A stretch of DNA of 64,000 bases from Protopterus annectens (Eukaryota > Chordata > Ceratodontiformes > Protopteridae), in the NCBI RefSeq assembly GCF_019279795.1, contig NC_056748.1:612631416-612695415 (forward strand), read 5' to 3'. Below the pieces are notes generated by a model. That model was not told the DNA's origin and did no database searches. It saw only the letters and a list, made by a program, of their open reading frames with translations. Below are positions 41,533 through 53,504 of this stretch, piece after piece (position 1 is the first letter of the stretch; the number at the start of each line of letters is the position of its first letter). A program made the position numbers and the translations under genes.

Positions 41533-44500
41533 TTGTCTCCACCCCCTTCTAATACTGCCTCCTCCCTCCCCACCCAACTACCTAACCTACTCTCTGACAT
41601 CTTGCCTCTATCTAATTATTCCAACTCTATTACTGCATCTCCTATCTTGTCTAATAAATACAGACCTTTGCTACTACTAACTCTCCTAACTACTCTCACC
41701 TCTGCCTATCTTTTAACCTCCTACGAACTACCCCTACCCTTTATAATTACTATCCCATTCAAACAAACCCTGGCAACTCCCCTACCTCCATCCATAAGCT
41801 ATCTTAATCCCACGTACAAGACCTCCTACCTTCAACCAAAATATCACCGTCTCTCTCACATTAAATACCTTATTCATAGCCTTAAAAAAACATGTTAACT
41901 ACCATTGTAAACCTCCTCAATTTTACAACCCGATACTAATGACCTCATTAATTGATGGAGACATCCACCCTAATCCTGGCCCTATCCCATCCCCAAAATC
42001 TTCTAATAGCCACATATTTAGAACAAAACCAACACCATTAACCAAACCCCCTAAATCACTATCTATTGCCCAACTAAATATACGTAGCATTTCTAACAAA
42101 ATACCACTAATTCATGCTCTTCTAGATGTTCAACAGTTTGACATTCTCTGTCTAACTGAAACCTGGCTCAAACCTACAATAAAGGATAATGAAATTACTC
42201 CCCCAGGCTTACAACATCCTTAGACAAGACCATTTACACAAAAAAGGTGGTGGGGTCGCTGTCCTCTATAAAACCGGACTACAAATAAGTAAAGCAAATA
42301 TTAACCTTCCATCTGACATAAATGCCGAAATAATTTTTGCAAAACTTCACCTCAACCCTCACAAAACAATTAATATTATCTGTACTTATCTTCCCCCTGG
42401 TAAAAATCCTGTTATACTAGAAGACCTGTTAAATTGGCTTTCACTAAACCTCCTACAAGAAACAATACTTTTAGGAGACTTTAATATTGACTGGAACTTA
42501 TGTAAAAATACTAACCCAACCACCCACATTAACCTACATGGCTTCTCTCAAATCATTAACTCCCCAACAAGAATAAACAAACTTAATAATAAAGAAACCA
42601 TACTTGACTGGATATTAACAAATAGTCCACAACAAAAATATACAACAGGAACTCTCCCAGATGACCTCAGTGACCACTCCCTAACATATATTATCAGGCA
42701 TAAAACAAACGTTGCTATCCCTATCCAAGTCAGAACATGCCGTAGCAAGAAATATTTTGATCCCAATCTGTTTCATAATGAACTTATGCATGTTAACTGG
42801 TCACCCCTGAAATATCTGCCTATAGATGAAGCTGTTACTTACTTTAATAATACTTTTCTAGACATCCTAGAACATCATGCCCCAATGCGTTCTATACGTA
42901 TGAAACCCAAAACAGCCCAATGGCTCTCAAAAGAAACTAAAATACTAATCCTTAGCAGGAATAAAGCTTGGGCTAAATGGCGAACCACAAAAAACATAAC
43001 TGATCACCTCACCTTTAGACAACAAAGAAATGTGACAAAAAAAGCCATTCTACAAGATAAAAAGAACTTTTTTACACAGCTTCAACATTCATCCCTTAAC
43101 CAACCACATAAATTTTGGTCCGCTATTAGCATGCTGTTATCCCCGGGCAAAGTTGCCACACCAAATCCACAAGGCTCTAACCCTGACTTCCCACTACAAA
43201 CAGCTAATGCTTTTAATACCTTCTTTACTTCAGCCATATTAAAACTAGCTAAACAGCAAAGCCCTGATACCTCTAAACTACAAACCCTAAACTCCCCTCT
43301 CCCCCCCCCTCCATTTCACCTAAAACCTATACCGACCTCTTACATATTTTCCTTGCTTCAAAAACTAAAGCCCACAACCCCCTCAGCTGACAAATTACCA
43401 GCAGAATACCTCCAAGTAGGAGCTAAAGCTGTAGCCTACCCCATCTCTATACTGATCAACAGAACCGTAAAAGAAGGTACTATTCCATCACTCTGGAAAA
43501 TCTCTCATATTATCCCTCTATTCAAAGGAGGTGACTCTACTGAGTATTCCAACTTCCGCCCTATAGCACTACTATCTCCTCTCGCAAAAATAATGGAGAA
43601 ATGCATCCACAAACAGTTACTTAATCACCTACTAAGCCACAACCTCCTAGCTAATTGTCAACATGGGTTTCGACCATTCCATAGTACTACCACAGCCTTA
43701 CTAGCCTTTATTGACTCTATTAACACCAACAGCAACAATAACACTTCTTCTTCTGCATTCTTCGTAGACCTGTCTAAAGCCTTTGATATGGTCAATCATG
43801 AACTTCTCCTCCATCATTTAAAATCCCTCTCTCTAGACAGTCATGCCTTAAGCTGGTTCATATCCTATCTGGATAACCGTAAACAGGCAGTACTCTGGGA
43901 TAACCATCTCTCTGATCTCCTCCCAACTTCAATAGGGGTCCCTCAGGGCTCTATCTTAGGTCCTCTACTATTATCCATTTTTATAAATGACCTTTATCTA
44001 GCCACTCCTCAATCAACTTGCATTCAATATGCAGATGAGACAACCATAATCTGCTCAGCCTCGACACAGACTGAGCTGCACACTCTCACACAGAATACCT
44101 TCACTACTATAGAGCAATGGTTCTCTAATCATCATCTCCTCCTCAACCCTAAGAAAACCAAACTTCTGCTCTTTGCACCCACACACATGTCCCCTTCTAT
44201 TAACTTCACACTTACATCCAGTGATGGTACCATCATCTCTCCAGACCAAACCACTAAACTCTTGGGTATTACTATTGACAATCAACTAAAATTTGACACT
44301 CATATCAACTCTACAATAAAAGCTACCAACAGAAAACTTGGTTCTCTCTATAGAATCAAATCTTTCCTAACTCCCAAAGCTAAAACTACCATAGCTAGAT
44401 CCCACTTAATCTCTACCCTACTATATGCTTCTCCCATTTACACTAACCTTTCTAAGTATAACCTCAACAAACTAGCTTCATCATACAACAACATTGCTAG

Positions 44501-44786
44501 ATTTGCTACAGATTCTCCTTATAGGACTCATTGTCTTAATCTTAAAAAACTAGGCTGGCTAGAACTACCCTACCTAATACAATCTTACCAACTTACTATC
44601 GCCCATAAAGCCCTTTATCACCCTGACAACACTCCTATGCTCTCCTCTCTCATGCAACCCTACAAAAATCTGAAGAACATACGCTCTTCTAACAAGATAC
44701 TGATTCAAACTTCCCTATCAAATAACTCAGCAGGTGACTCCACATTCTCCAACTCAGTTGGCAAAATATGGAACCTACTACCTTAA
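41533..44786 (+). pseudogene. LINE ORF2: endonuclease and reverse transcriptase
   Basis: The N-terminal part (41533-41898) has hydrophobic stretches and is joined to the rest by a slip in a seven-A run. DGDIHPNPGP at 41954-41983 resembles the NPGP motif of L2/CR1-type LINEs. The AP endonuclease has LSIAQLNIRSI, DILCLTETWL, LLGDFNIDW and SDHSLTYI; a slip near 42200 falls in a C run. The RT has FRPIALLSPLAKIMEK, FFVDLSKAFDMVNHELL, GVPQGSILGPLLLSIFIND, and YADE where YADD is expected (about 44029-44040). From 42225 to the end it is uninterrupted for about 850 codons. The YADE change should abolish polymerase activity. Confidence 0.88.
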
Positions 44787-45305
44787 GACCTCACTACCAC
44801 AACTTCACTCCCATTATTTAAAGCTAAACTAAAAATTTTCCTTTCCGATCACTGGCTATGCTCCTGTAACAACCCTGACTAACCGTTTTGTTTTCCTTCC
44901 AGCCATCTGCTTCTTTCATCCCCTTACTTCTTTTTCTCAATTACAGCTCACTAGAGTTTCCTCTTCATAAGTGTCCCTGTGACTCTTTCTTTAAATAGAA
45001 ATATAACTATATATTTTTTGTCAACTTCTTTAAATGCTGCAATAGACTATCCTAGCTGTGTATTTGAATTTCAATTTTTGTCCCCTGCTAAGCCTCACAC
45101 TGAACTCTATTGCATATATAACTTGCAGCAGGTTTAATGTATGTTTCTATAGTATTGTATAACTTTGTATTCCTGCACCGTGTGATATTTTTAACTTGTT
45201 TTAGTAGATTGTAGTGGAGCTTTTCTCCTCTGGCCTCCACTGAAAATGGACATGTATCCAGTTGGACTAGCCCGGTTAACAAATGTAAAATAAAAAATAA
45301 ATAAA
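44787..45305 (+). other. LINE 3' UTR and tail
   Basis: No ORF. Ends in an A/T tail (AAAATAAAAAATAAATAAA) typical of L2/RTE-like 3' ends, directly joined to DIRS gag. Confidence 0.75.
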
Positions 45306-45317
45306 ATTAAACAGAAA

Positions 45318-46142
45318 ATGTTGACAAATTCTGAATGTGCAGAAAACAAAGAAATGCAGGATTTATTGCATGCAGCTGAACAAGTTGGAAAGCATACTTT
45401 GCAATGTGGTTTTGATTCTTTGGAGGCCTCCTGTAGAGCCGCTGTTACGGGTTCTGTCATCAGGAGGCATGCTTGGTTAAAGGAACAAAGTATGCCTGAT
45501 CATGTCAAAGCAAAATTATTAGATGCCCCATTACAGCATAATACTTTGTTTGGTGTTAAAGCAGAAGAGGTATTAAAGAAAATGGAGGACAAAGCTAAAT
45601 CTATGCAAACGGTTAAGGATTTCTTACAGGTTCAGCCTCCAAGATTTAGCAGACACTGGCCTACAAAAAATTGGTTCTTTCTAGTGTCAGACCACAAAGG
45701 GGCAGATACAGACGCCCAAGAGGCAGATTCCAGCCCCAAGGTTCGTACAGGTCTAAACAATGGGGTGCTTCTACCTCCAAAAGTGGCGAAAACAAATCAC
45801 AACCATACAGGAAACAGTCCCAATGACTTCCCCCTGCCTGCACCAAGCACTTATCTTCTGGCAGCACCTTTAGGGGGAAAACTAGCACTTTTTTCTCAAA
45901 ACTGGCACATAATCCAGGACAAATGGGTCCTAGACATAGTGTCACAAGGCTACAAATTTCACTTCCATACCCTGCCAAGGACAAACGGTTGGCCAGACCT
46001 GTCAAAACATCAATGGGCAGAGGCACAAAAGCAGGTCTCATCCGTCATGGACATGAGGGCCATTCAACAAGTACCAGAGCAAGAGCAGGGACAAGGATTT
46101 TATTCAAGACTGTTCTTGATACCAAGAAAGGACAAGACCTGA
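45318..46142 (+). pseudogene. Gag C-terminus fused in frame to RT N-terminus (copy J)
   Basis: A single open frame runs from gag (HAAEQVGKHTLQCGFDS, RRHAWLKEQSMPDH, FLQVQPPRFSRHW) into RT (YLLAAPLGGKLALFSQNWH, FYSRLFLIPRKDK). In other copies these are overlapping different frames. A small deletion near 45690 in the basic tail of gag brings them into one frame. A TGA in place of TGG ends it at 46140-46142. Probably a mutation, not a designed fusion. Confidence 0.85.
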
Positions 46143-47714
46143 AGACCAATACTGGACCTATCTTTTCTAAATACATTTCTGGATATACCAAAATTCAAAA
46201 TGTTGACTCTACAGCAACGTCTGCCCATGCTGGGCAAGAAGGCTTGGCTGGTGACTTTAGACTTAAGAGGCATACCTGCATGTTCCAATCAGACAAACAT
46301 GCAGAAGATACCTCAGATTCAAAGATGGCTCAATGCACTACCAATTCTCTGCACTGCCCTTTGGCTTATCTACTGCACCCGGGGTCTTCACAAAGTGCCT
46401 GGCATCAGTAATTGCATTCTGAAGACAAAGAGGATTACAAATATATCCTTACTTGGACAACTGCCTCATTCAGGCAGAGAACAAGGGCATTCTACTACAG
46501 CATCTTGCGTTTGTAAAGAGATTTCTGACAGGCCTAGGGTACACAGTCAACGAAAAAAAATCAAAACTAGTACCCTCTCAAGAGATAATATTCCTGGGTG
46601 CAAGCTTAAGTACAACTGCCTAGATGGTTTATCTCATGCCAGACAAACAAAGGTAACTGACTACCTATTTCAACCTGTTGGCAACAGACCCAGTTATCTG
46701 CAAGAAATTTTCTGCAGGCTTTGGGCTTCATGGCGTCCTGCATTCTACTAATTCCATATGCGAGACTGCATATGAGGAAACTTCAGTGGTACCTAAAAAG
46801 TGTTTGGACTCAACATTGCCACAGCCTGGAAACAATAATTACCCTCATTCCCTGCCTGCAACAGGAGTTTCGTTGTTGGGCGAAGGCTTGTCACCAGAAC
46901 AAGGGACAGCCATTCACTTTACCCCCAGCCAGGCAGACATTAACAACGGATGCATCAGATTATGCCTGGGGGGCCCACATGGCAGGAAGATGTATTCAAG
47001 GAACATGGTCCGCAAACCAAATGCATCTACATATCAATCAAAAAGAAATGCTAGCTGTTCAGAATGCCCTGACAGCCTTCAAGGACCTACTTCATCCAGG
47101 ACAACTACTGATAAAGACAGACAGCAACCACCGTCATGTGGTATATAAACAAGCAGGGAGGCACTCATTCTTACCCCCTTTGCAGACTAGCCATGACTCT
47201 GTGGGACAGAACTTTGAGTTACCAAGTAAATCTGCTGACACAATTCCTGCCAGGAAAGATAAATACTCTGGCAGATGAACTAAGCAGAAACCTCATGGAT
47301 CCCCATGAGTGGAAATTCGATCCACAAGTCTTCAGCATGATAACAAGGAAATGGGGATGCCCGGATATAGCTCTATTTGCCTCTCCTCACAATTACCAAC
47401 TAGAAAGATTCTGCACAAGGACTTATCACAGACAAGCATGGAAAGTGGACGTGCTCTCTTTCAGCTGGAAAAGCTTAGCAGTGTATGCCTTTCCTCCACT
47501 GCTTCTCCTCCCCAAGGTACTCCTAAAGGTCAGACAAGAGAAGCCGAAGATGATACTGATTGCCCCAGACTGGCCCCGCCAGCACTGGTACCCAATCCTA
47601 AGGAACTTGTCTCAATGCCCTGCTTGGACCTTGCCTGAAATACCTCCTCTACTATCCCAACAAAACAATCAAATCCTGCACAGTCTATTAAAGACCTTAA
47701 ATCTGGCTGGCAGC
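46143..47714 (+). pseudogene. RT / RNase H / MT-like, YLDD changed to YLDN (copy J)
   Basis: Frame slip near 46264 inside LDLKEAY. The catalytic box reads YLDN (about 46450-46461, GAC to AAC). RNase H blocks are TTDASDYAWGAH and NQKEMLAV; the TDN region is damaged (KTDSNH). The frame 47136-47714 holds MWYINKQGG, LADELSRN and the MT-like tail (IAPDWPRQHWYP). Confidence 0.88.
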
Positions 47715-48771
47715 ATGGCGGATAATGTAGTGATACAAAACACGCCTCTCACTAAAGCTGTAATGGATGTCATTTTGGAGGCCAGAAGGCCTAGTACCAG
47801 AAAATCTTACGCTGGAAAATGGAAGAGATTCTGTGTTTGGAACCAGGCACAAGGAATTGACACAGCCGTACCAAATATTCCTTAGATTTTGCAATACTTA
47901 ACTGAGATGCTGGACAAAGGCCTATCCTTTTCATCAATTAAAATTCATGCCTCTGCTATTTCGGCTCATTACAATACAGAGCCACCAATCTTTTCTTATC
48001 ACTTGTTAAGGCAGTACCTCAGAGGAGCCAAAAACGTAAGGCCTCCAAGGAGATCACCAATACCTGCATGGGACCTCAATTATGTTTTGGAAAAACTCAC
48101 TCTGCCTCCTTTTGAACCAGCCGCTACAGCTGTTATAAAATTTTTATCTTTGAAAACAGCTCTGCTCCTAGCAATGACCTCTGCAAGACGAGTCTCAGAG
48201 CTACAGGCACTCATGCCTGTGGAACCTTTTATCATTTTTTATCCAGACAGGGTTTCTCTGAGGACAACCCCGACATTTATGCCTAAGGTAGTGTCCAGTG
48301 TGGCCCTTAACCAAACTATTCATCTGCTTACTTTTTATCCAAACCCACAGACTAAGGGGGATGAGAATTCTGCATTCTTTGGACATACACAGACAGCTAC
48401 GCTTCTGCTTGAACAGAACCAAAACTTTCAGAAAGACAGAGCAATTACTAGTGACATATGCTGCAGGATCACAAGGAAAGGCTTTCTCAAAGCAGACTGT
48501 TTCAAAGTGGATAGGCCACTGCATTCGTTTCTGCTATTCACAACATGACAAGCTAGTGCCTAAGGGCATTAGGCCACATTCAACCAGAGCAGCAGCCACT
48601 TCAGCAGCCTTCCTCAGGGGAGTACCAATCAAAGACATTTTAGAGGCTGCTACCTGGAGTTCAGTGAACACCTTTACAAAGCACTATCGTTTACCACTCT
48701 ACTCTAAATCCAGGGCAGGCTTTGCCACTGCAGTTCTGCAGGGCCTCATAGCCGCTCCTAATGCTATTTAG
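47715..48771 (+). pseudogene. Tyrosine recombinase (copy J)
   Basis: The ATG is in frame with the preceding MT-like tail, because four extra bases relative to copy F remove the overlap. ILEARRPSTRKSYAGKWKRF, then a TAG at 47883-47885 (Gln codon in siblings), SARRVSELQALM, a slip near 48360, and an open 48298-48771 frame with HSTRAAATSAAFLRG and FTKHYRLPLYSKSRAG. Stop at 48769-48771. Confidence 0.88.
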
Positions 48772-48803
48772 CTCCAGCCTCCCAACTTCAGCTTTGGGAT
48801 TCA

Positions 48804-48905
48804 ACCCAAGTGTAATGACTGCAACAGTGAAACACGAAGAACATAGTACAGTTGTGTACATTTACCATAAATGTAAATGTTCGAGTGTATTCACTGTTGC
48901 AGTCC
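48804..48905 (+). repeat. ICR, copy J
   Basis: CCCAAGTGTAATGACTGC, then GAACATAGTACAG, then GTGTATTCACTGTTGCAG. Confidence 0.92.
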
Positions 48906-49078
48906 AGGTTACCCACCCACCATCCCCCATATCTTTGCTGCAATTTATCTGCTCCTCTCTAACCTATACAACCTATGTGGTGTATTTGCTTATAGATGAA
49001 GGTATTATATATATTTTGGGGCATGCATGTTTTATTGGCATATTTTTTGCCTACCCTAATGGGGGGCACCTGACATCT

Positions 49079-49294
49079 GGGGCAAGAAAAACTGATGAAA
49101 ATGGCGTCGGCTGCATCTTTTATACCCCTGGCGCACTGACGTCAGGGAAGAGGCGACAGCAAATGACACCGAACCTAGACTTTGGAATTCAGGCCGACTG
49201 AGGGTAGCCTGCCAGCAGGATAACCCAAGTGCAATGACTGCAACAGTGAATACACTCTAACATCTACATTTATGTAAGTGTACACAATTGTACT
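49079..49294 (+). repeat. 3' ITR, copy J
   Basis: Starts GGGGCAAGAAAAACTGATG, holds reversed TTTTATACCCC and TGACGTCA. The copy word reads CCCAAGTGCAATGAC, one base different from its ICR. Confidence 0.9.
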
Positions 49295-50808
49295 TTCCTG
49301 GTTCCCAGAAAAGAAAACTCCTGGCATCCTATCCTGGACCTGCCTATTCTCAACACCTTTCTGGTGGTTCCAAAATTCAAAATGCTAACTCTTCAACAGC
49401 TTCTTCCTATGCTAGTCAAGGATGCCTGGCTGGGAACCCTAGACTTAAAAGAAGCTTACCTGCACATCCCAATAAGGGAAACCTGCAGAAAATACCTATG
49501 TTTCAGGGTGGACTCCATGCCCTATCAGTTCTCTGCACTTCCCTTTGGCTTATCTATTCCGCCCACGCCCAGGGTATTCACAAAGTACCTAGCTCCAGCC
49601 ATTGCATTTTGCAGGCAGAGATATATTCAGATTTACCCATACTTGGATGTTTGCCTGATTCAGGCAGAGAGTCAGGACTTGCTATTACAACACCTGGCAT
49701 TTGTGAAGAGACTTATAACCTCACTGGGGGGTACACCATCAACGAGAAAAAATCACGCCTATTACCCTGCCAACAGATTGTATTCCTAGGAGCAAGCTTG
49801 AATATAACTTCAAAGATGGCATTTCTCACTCCAGAGAAACAAGTTTGACAACCTTCTTCAAACTATTGGCCACAAAAACCCAGCTGTGTATAAGGAAAAT
49901 CCTGCAAGCCGTGGGGTTCATGGCCTCTTGCATTCTGTTAATTCCATATGCAAGACTGCATATGAGGAAACTTCAATGGTATCTAAAAAGTCTATGGTGT
50001 TAACATTCTCAGGACCTGGAAACAATGATTCCTATCATTCCTTGTCTAAGGGTAGAGTTCCTTTGGTGGGCAGAGGCCTGCTGCCACAACAAGGGACTCC
50101 CTTTCACTCTAACCCCTGCCGCCCAAACCCCAACAACAGATGCATCAAACTGTGCATGGGAGGCTCACATGGCAGGGCAGTGCATTTAGAGCAAATGGAA
50201 CCCAGAACAGATGCACCTGCATATCAATCAAAAAGAAATGTTAGCTGCACAGAATGCTCTGACATTCTTCAAAGACCTTATTATTCTAGGACAACTATTG
50301 GTAAAGACAGACACCACAGTTATGTGGTACATAAATAAGCAGGGGGGAATCCCATTTCTACCCACTGCGCAGACTATCCGTGGCTCTGTGGAACACTGTC
50401 TTGAACTACCAAGTGAACCTACAAACTCAATTCTTGCCAGGCAAACTAAATTCACTGGCAGACATAACCAGAAATCTCATGGACCCACATGAATGTAAAC
50501 TGGAACCCAAAATATTAAAGCTCTTGAGGAGCAAATGGGGGACACCAGAGGTAGACTTGTTTGCCTCCCCTCAGAATACCTATTGAACAAATTGTGCACC
50601 AGAAACTCCCCACACTCAAGCTTGGAAAGTGGATGCCCTGTCCTTTACCTGGGAAAGCCTCTCAGTTTATGCCTTTCCCCCTCTGCCTCTCCTCTCAAAG
50701 GTTCTACTAAAGATCAAACAGGACAATCCAAGGACAGTACTGATTGCACCAGACTGGCCATGCCAGCACTGGTACCCCCTTTTTGAGCAGTTTGACAGTG
50801 CTGCAACC
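49295..50808 (+). pseudogene. RT / RNase H / MT-like, YLDD changed to YLDV (copy K)
   Basis: Open 49364-49789: MLTLQQLLPML, LDLKEAYLHIPI, FSALPFGLSIPPTPRVF (a few extra residues) and YLDV at about 49644-49655 (second Asp lost). RNase H blocks are spread over several frames. The MT-like tail SFTWESLSVYAFPPLPLL and IAPDWPCQHWYP runs in the 50629 frame into YR. Confidence 0.87.
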
Positions 50809-51944
50809 ATGGCATCTGCCTCAGACCTCTTCCATGCTGTCCCAGCAGTCGGGCCAGATTCTGCACCCTCAGCTTCAAACCCTGAACCTTGTAGCCTGGC
50901 TAATTCCCTGATCTCACCTCTAGCAACCCTCTGTAAGCAGGTGCTGGATGTCATTCTTGAGGCAAGGAGGCTTAATACTAGAAATTCCTATTCTGAAAAG
51001 TGGAAAAGATACTGTTATTGGAGACAGGCTCAGTGGATGGGCACAACAGTGCCCAGTTTACCTCATATTCTAGATTTTTTAACAGAAATGCTCCACAAGG
51101 GCCTATCCTTCTCTAAAATCATGCCTCTGCCATCTCAGCACATTATAATACTTAGCCCACCCCTCTTCTTTCATCCCCTGCTAAAACAATTCCTTAGAGG
51201 GGCCAGAAATTTAAGACCCCCCAGGAGAGCTCCCACTCCAGCCTGGGACCTTAACTTTGTATTGGAAAAACTCACCCCCCCCCCCCCTTTGAACCAGCTG
51301 CTACAGCAGAGTTGAAATTCCTTTCTTGGAAAACAGCCTTATTTCTGGCCATCACTTCAGCAAGAAGAGTGTCTGAACTGCAGGCCCTCATGGCAGTGGA
51401 ACCCTTCATTTATCTTCCATGCAGGCAGGGTTTCCCTCAGGATTATTCCATCCTTTGTGCCCAAGGTGGTGTCTAGTGTGGCTCTAAATCTGTCCATTCA
51501 TTTGCCTACTTTTTTCCCCTAATCCTCAAAATAAAGGGGAAAGGATACTGCATTATCCGGACGTGCACAGACAGCTTAGATTCTGTTTGGACAGGACTAA
51601 ATCAGAAAATCTGACCAGCTGCTAGTTAGCTTTGCTGCAGGGGCAGAGGGGAAGGCCATTTCAAAGCAAATAATTTCCAAGTGGATAGCCCATTGCATTA
51701 ATTTCTGCTAGAAGCACCATGGAAAACCTACCCCACAAGGGGATAAGATCACATTCTGCCAGGGCTGTATCTACCTCTACAGCATTTCTCAGAGGAGTCC
51801 CTACTAGGGACATCCTGGAAGTTGCTACCTGAAGCTCTGTACATACTTTCACCAAGCATTACTACCTGCCTATCTTTTCTTGCAGACCTGGATTTGCCAC
51901 AGCAGTCTTGCAAGGGCCTGATTGCTAGCCCTAATGCTGTTTAA
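50809..51944 (+). pseudogene. Tyrosine recombinase, frameshifted (copy K)
   Basis: In frame with the preceding tail. ILEARRLNTRNSYSEKWKRY is recognisable, then a deletion in SIKIHAS. A run of 13 C (51275-51287) replaces a Pro-Pro coding site. The catalytic Arg block SARRVSELQALM and the SARAVSTSTAFLRG region follow (the HxxR box HSTR reads HSAR); TKHYYLPIFS carries the Tyr. Stop TAA at 51942-51944. Confidence 0.83.
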
Positions 51945-51968
51945 CTACCTCCACCCTTCTTGGGAATC

Positions 51969-52075
51969 AACCCAAATGTAATGACTGCAACAGTGAAACA
52001 TGAAGAACATAGTACAGTTGTGTACACTTAACATATGTAAATGTAGATTTTCGAGTGTATTCATTGTTGCAGTCC
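51969..52075 (+). repeat. ICR, copy K
   Basis: CCCAAATGTAATGACTGC, then GAACATAGTACAG, then GTGTATTCATTGTTGCAG, with a small insertion (AACATATG) in the middle. Confidence 0.9.
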
Positions 52076-52221
52076 TGGTTACCCTCCCTCCAGCCCCCTG
52101 ACTTCTCTTGACTTTTGCCTTTCCTTCTTGTTTGGCATATATTATATCATGTGTATTTGCTTTTTGCTGGGGGTGTTCCATACCGTTTAATTGCTTCCTA
52201 TTGTGGGTGCACCTGACATCT

Positions 52222-52441
52222 AGGGCAAGAAAAACTGATGTAATGGCGTCGGCTGCATGTTTTTATACCCCTGACAACCTTGCGTCTTGGAAGAAACAAC
52301 AGCATCCGACACAGAAATCCAAAGACTCTGGTATTCAGGCCGGCTGAGGTCTACTTGCAGGCAGATAACCCAAATGTGATGACTGCAACAGTGAATACAC
52401 TCGTAACATCTGCTTTTATGGTAAGTATACACAACTGTACT
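52222..52441 (+). repeat. 3' ITR, copy K
   Basis: Starts AGGGCAAGAAAAACTGATG; reversed TATA (TTTTATACCCC); ends ACAACTGTACT. Confidence 0.9.
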
Positions 52442-52924
52442 TTTTGCATGCTGCTTTTTTTCTGCAAGTGTTTGCTTGACTGCCTACCAGTCCTCCAGGA
52501 TGACCTATGTCTAATACATATGTATTGAATGTGTAATTGTAATAGGATTAGTAAACACTTGTGTCCTGATTTACTTCAGTTATTGCTGAGAAACCCCAGG
52601 CACTTCTGCTACTGAAGGATAATGCACAATCTAAATCATTTTGTGTTCATAAGAAAAAGCGACATGAAATAAGTTTGGGGAGCACACATGAAGCTGACAG
52701 ACTTTGGAAAAAATGCAGATTGAAGTCAGAGATCACAGTTGTAGCTGTGATAAAAGTTGTACAAAATTTCAACGGCTGCTGATTTAATTTTCCATGAATG
52801 CACAAACCGTAAAATGTATTTATTGTGCAGGATGTTTCAAAATACTGTTCTGGCCATGAAGTTTAAGAATTATGCTAGCATGAATTTTTGGAACTCATAC
52901 TGACAGTAACTTCTTTCATCACAG

Positions 52925-53004
52925 GCAGGAAGTCCTACCTCAGTGACTGCTCCACACAGTTTCTCTCGGACCTCTGTCACACCTTCAAATCAAGATATTT
53001 GCAG
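52925..53004 (+). CDS. Possible internal host exon
   Basis: An 80-bp stretch is bounded by TTTCATCACAG (acceptor-like) and CAG|GTAGAT (donor-like). The open frame reads RKSYLSDCSTQFLSDLCHTF and continues to KSRYLQ, ending exactly on a codon boundary at the donor. Composition is less AT-rich than its surroundings. I do not recognise the protein. An alternative acceptor lies four bases downstream. Could be chance. Confidence 0.4.
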
Positions 53005-53414
53005 GTAGATTTTTTTTTGTTTCTGTTTATCAGCAGCATGCTTGATGTATGTTTATTTAATTTTTTTTTTTTGCTGTCTTTGTCCCTGCTGTCTGTAGGT
53101 CTGTTCCCTTGTGTCTGTCCCATTTTTTTCCCCATTACCACGATGTAGTTAAGCTTGGAGGCCCGTCATTTAGACAGCCGTTAGGGTGGTTTTCTTATTT
53201 TCATCCCTTCCCTACTTGAATGCAGCCAGTAAGGGTTTGTGTTTGTGTGTATGCAGTGAGCTGACCACGGCAGATGTCCTTTCACTTCTGCAAAGAGCGT
53301 TTCCTCCAAGAAGCCCTGCCTCCTCTTGAGGCACACAGCTCTCTGGTTTTCTTCCGGGAGTAAACACTGGCCAGTGTGTCCTCTAGTCCTCACTGTCTCC
53401 TCTCTCCTCCCCAG

Positions 53415-53504
53415 GGAGAGGAGAATGAACCCAACTCCTTCACTCATCCATCCCTGCCTGACTCCTCCAGTGCCATGACTGCTAATCAAACAAAGATTAC
53501 CTGA
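53415..53504 (+). CDS. Possible terminal host exon with stop
   Basis: A long pyrimidine tract ending CTCTCCTCCCCAG precedes an open frame of 29 codons (GEENEPNSFTHPSLPD and on to TKIT) and TGA at 53502-53504. Its phase (0) fits the exon ending at 53004, so the two could join in frame. A polyadenylation-type AATAAA follows at 54047-54052. Product unknown; unsupported by homology. Confidence 0.4.
   Translation, partial: GEENEPNSFTHPSLPDSSSAMTANQTKIT

Larger units (their letters stand above)
40700..45305 (+). mobile_element. L2-like LINE inserted in copy J gag
   Basis: Apurinic endonuclease plus RT in one ORF, a 3' UTR and a tail of AATAAA-type repeats. After the tail, DIRS gag resumes (CAGAAAATGTTGAC), so it sits in copy J. 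L2-like placement is from the NPGP motif, domain order and tail; the clade is not certain. The left boundary is approximate. Confidence 0.8.
45306..49294 (+). mobile_element. DIRS copy J, 3' part, inserted in copy K RT
   Basis: Gag C-terminus, pol, YR, ICR, spacer and 3' ITR. The 5' portion would lie left of the LINE but is not found, so it is in the gap. Ends ACAATTGTACT; copy K resumes TTCCTGGTTCCC within the LFLVPRK coding block. Confidence 0.92.
49295..52441 (+). mobile_element. DIRS copy K, 3' part
   Basis: Outer element around copy J: RT from LVPRK onward, RNase H, MT-like, YR, ICR, spacer and 3' ITR. The 5' ITR, gag and RT N-terminus are missing. Ends ACAACTGTACT; the flank starts TTTTGCATGC. 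Confidence 0.92.

Noticed and set aside
53181-53489. Minus-strand 102-codon ORF in the host-like flank
   Set aside because: It runs antisense over the better-supported exon candidate and pyrimidine tract, with no motif.
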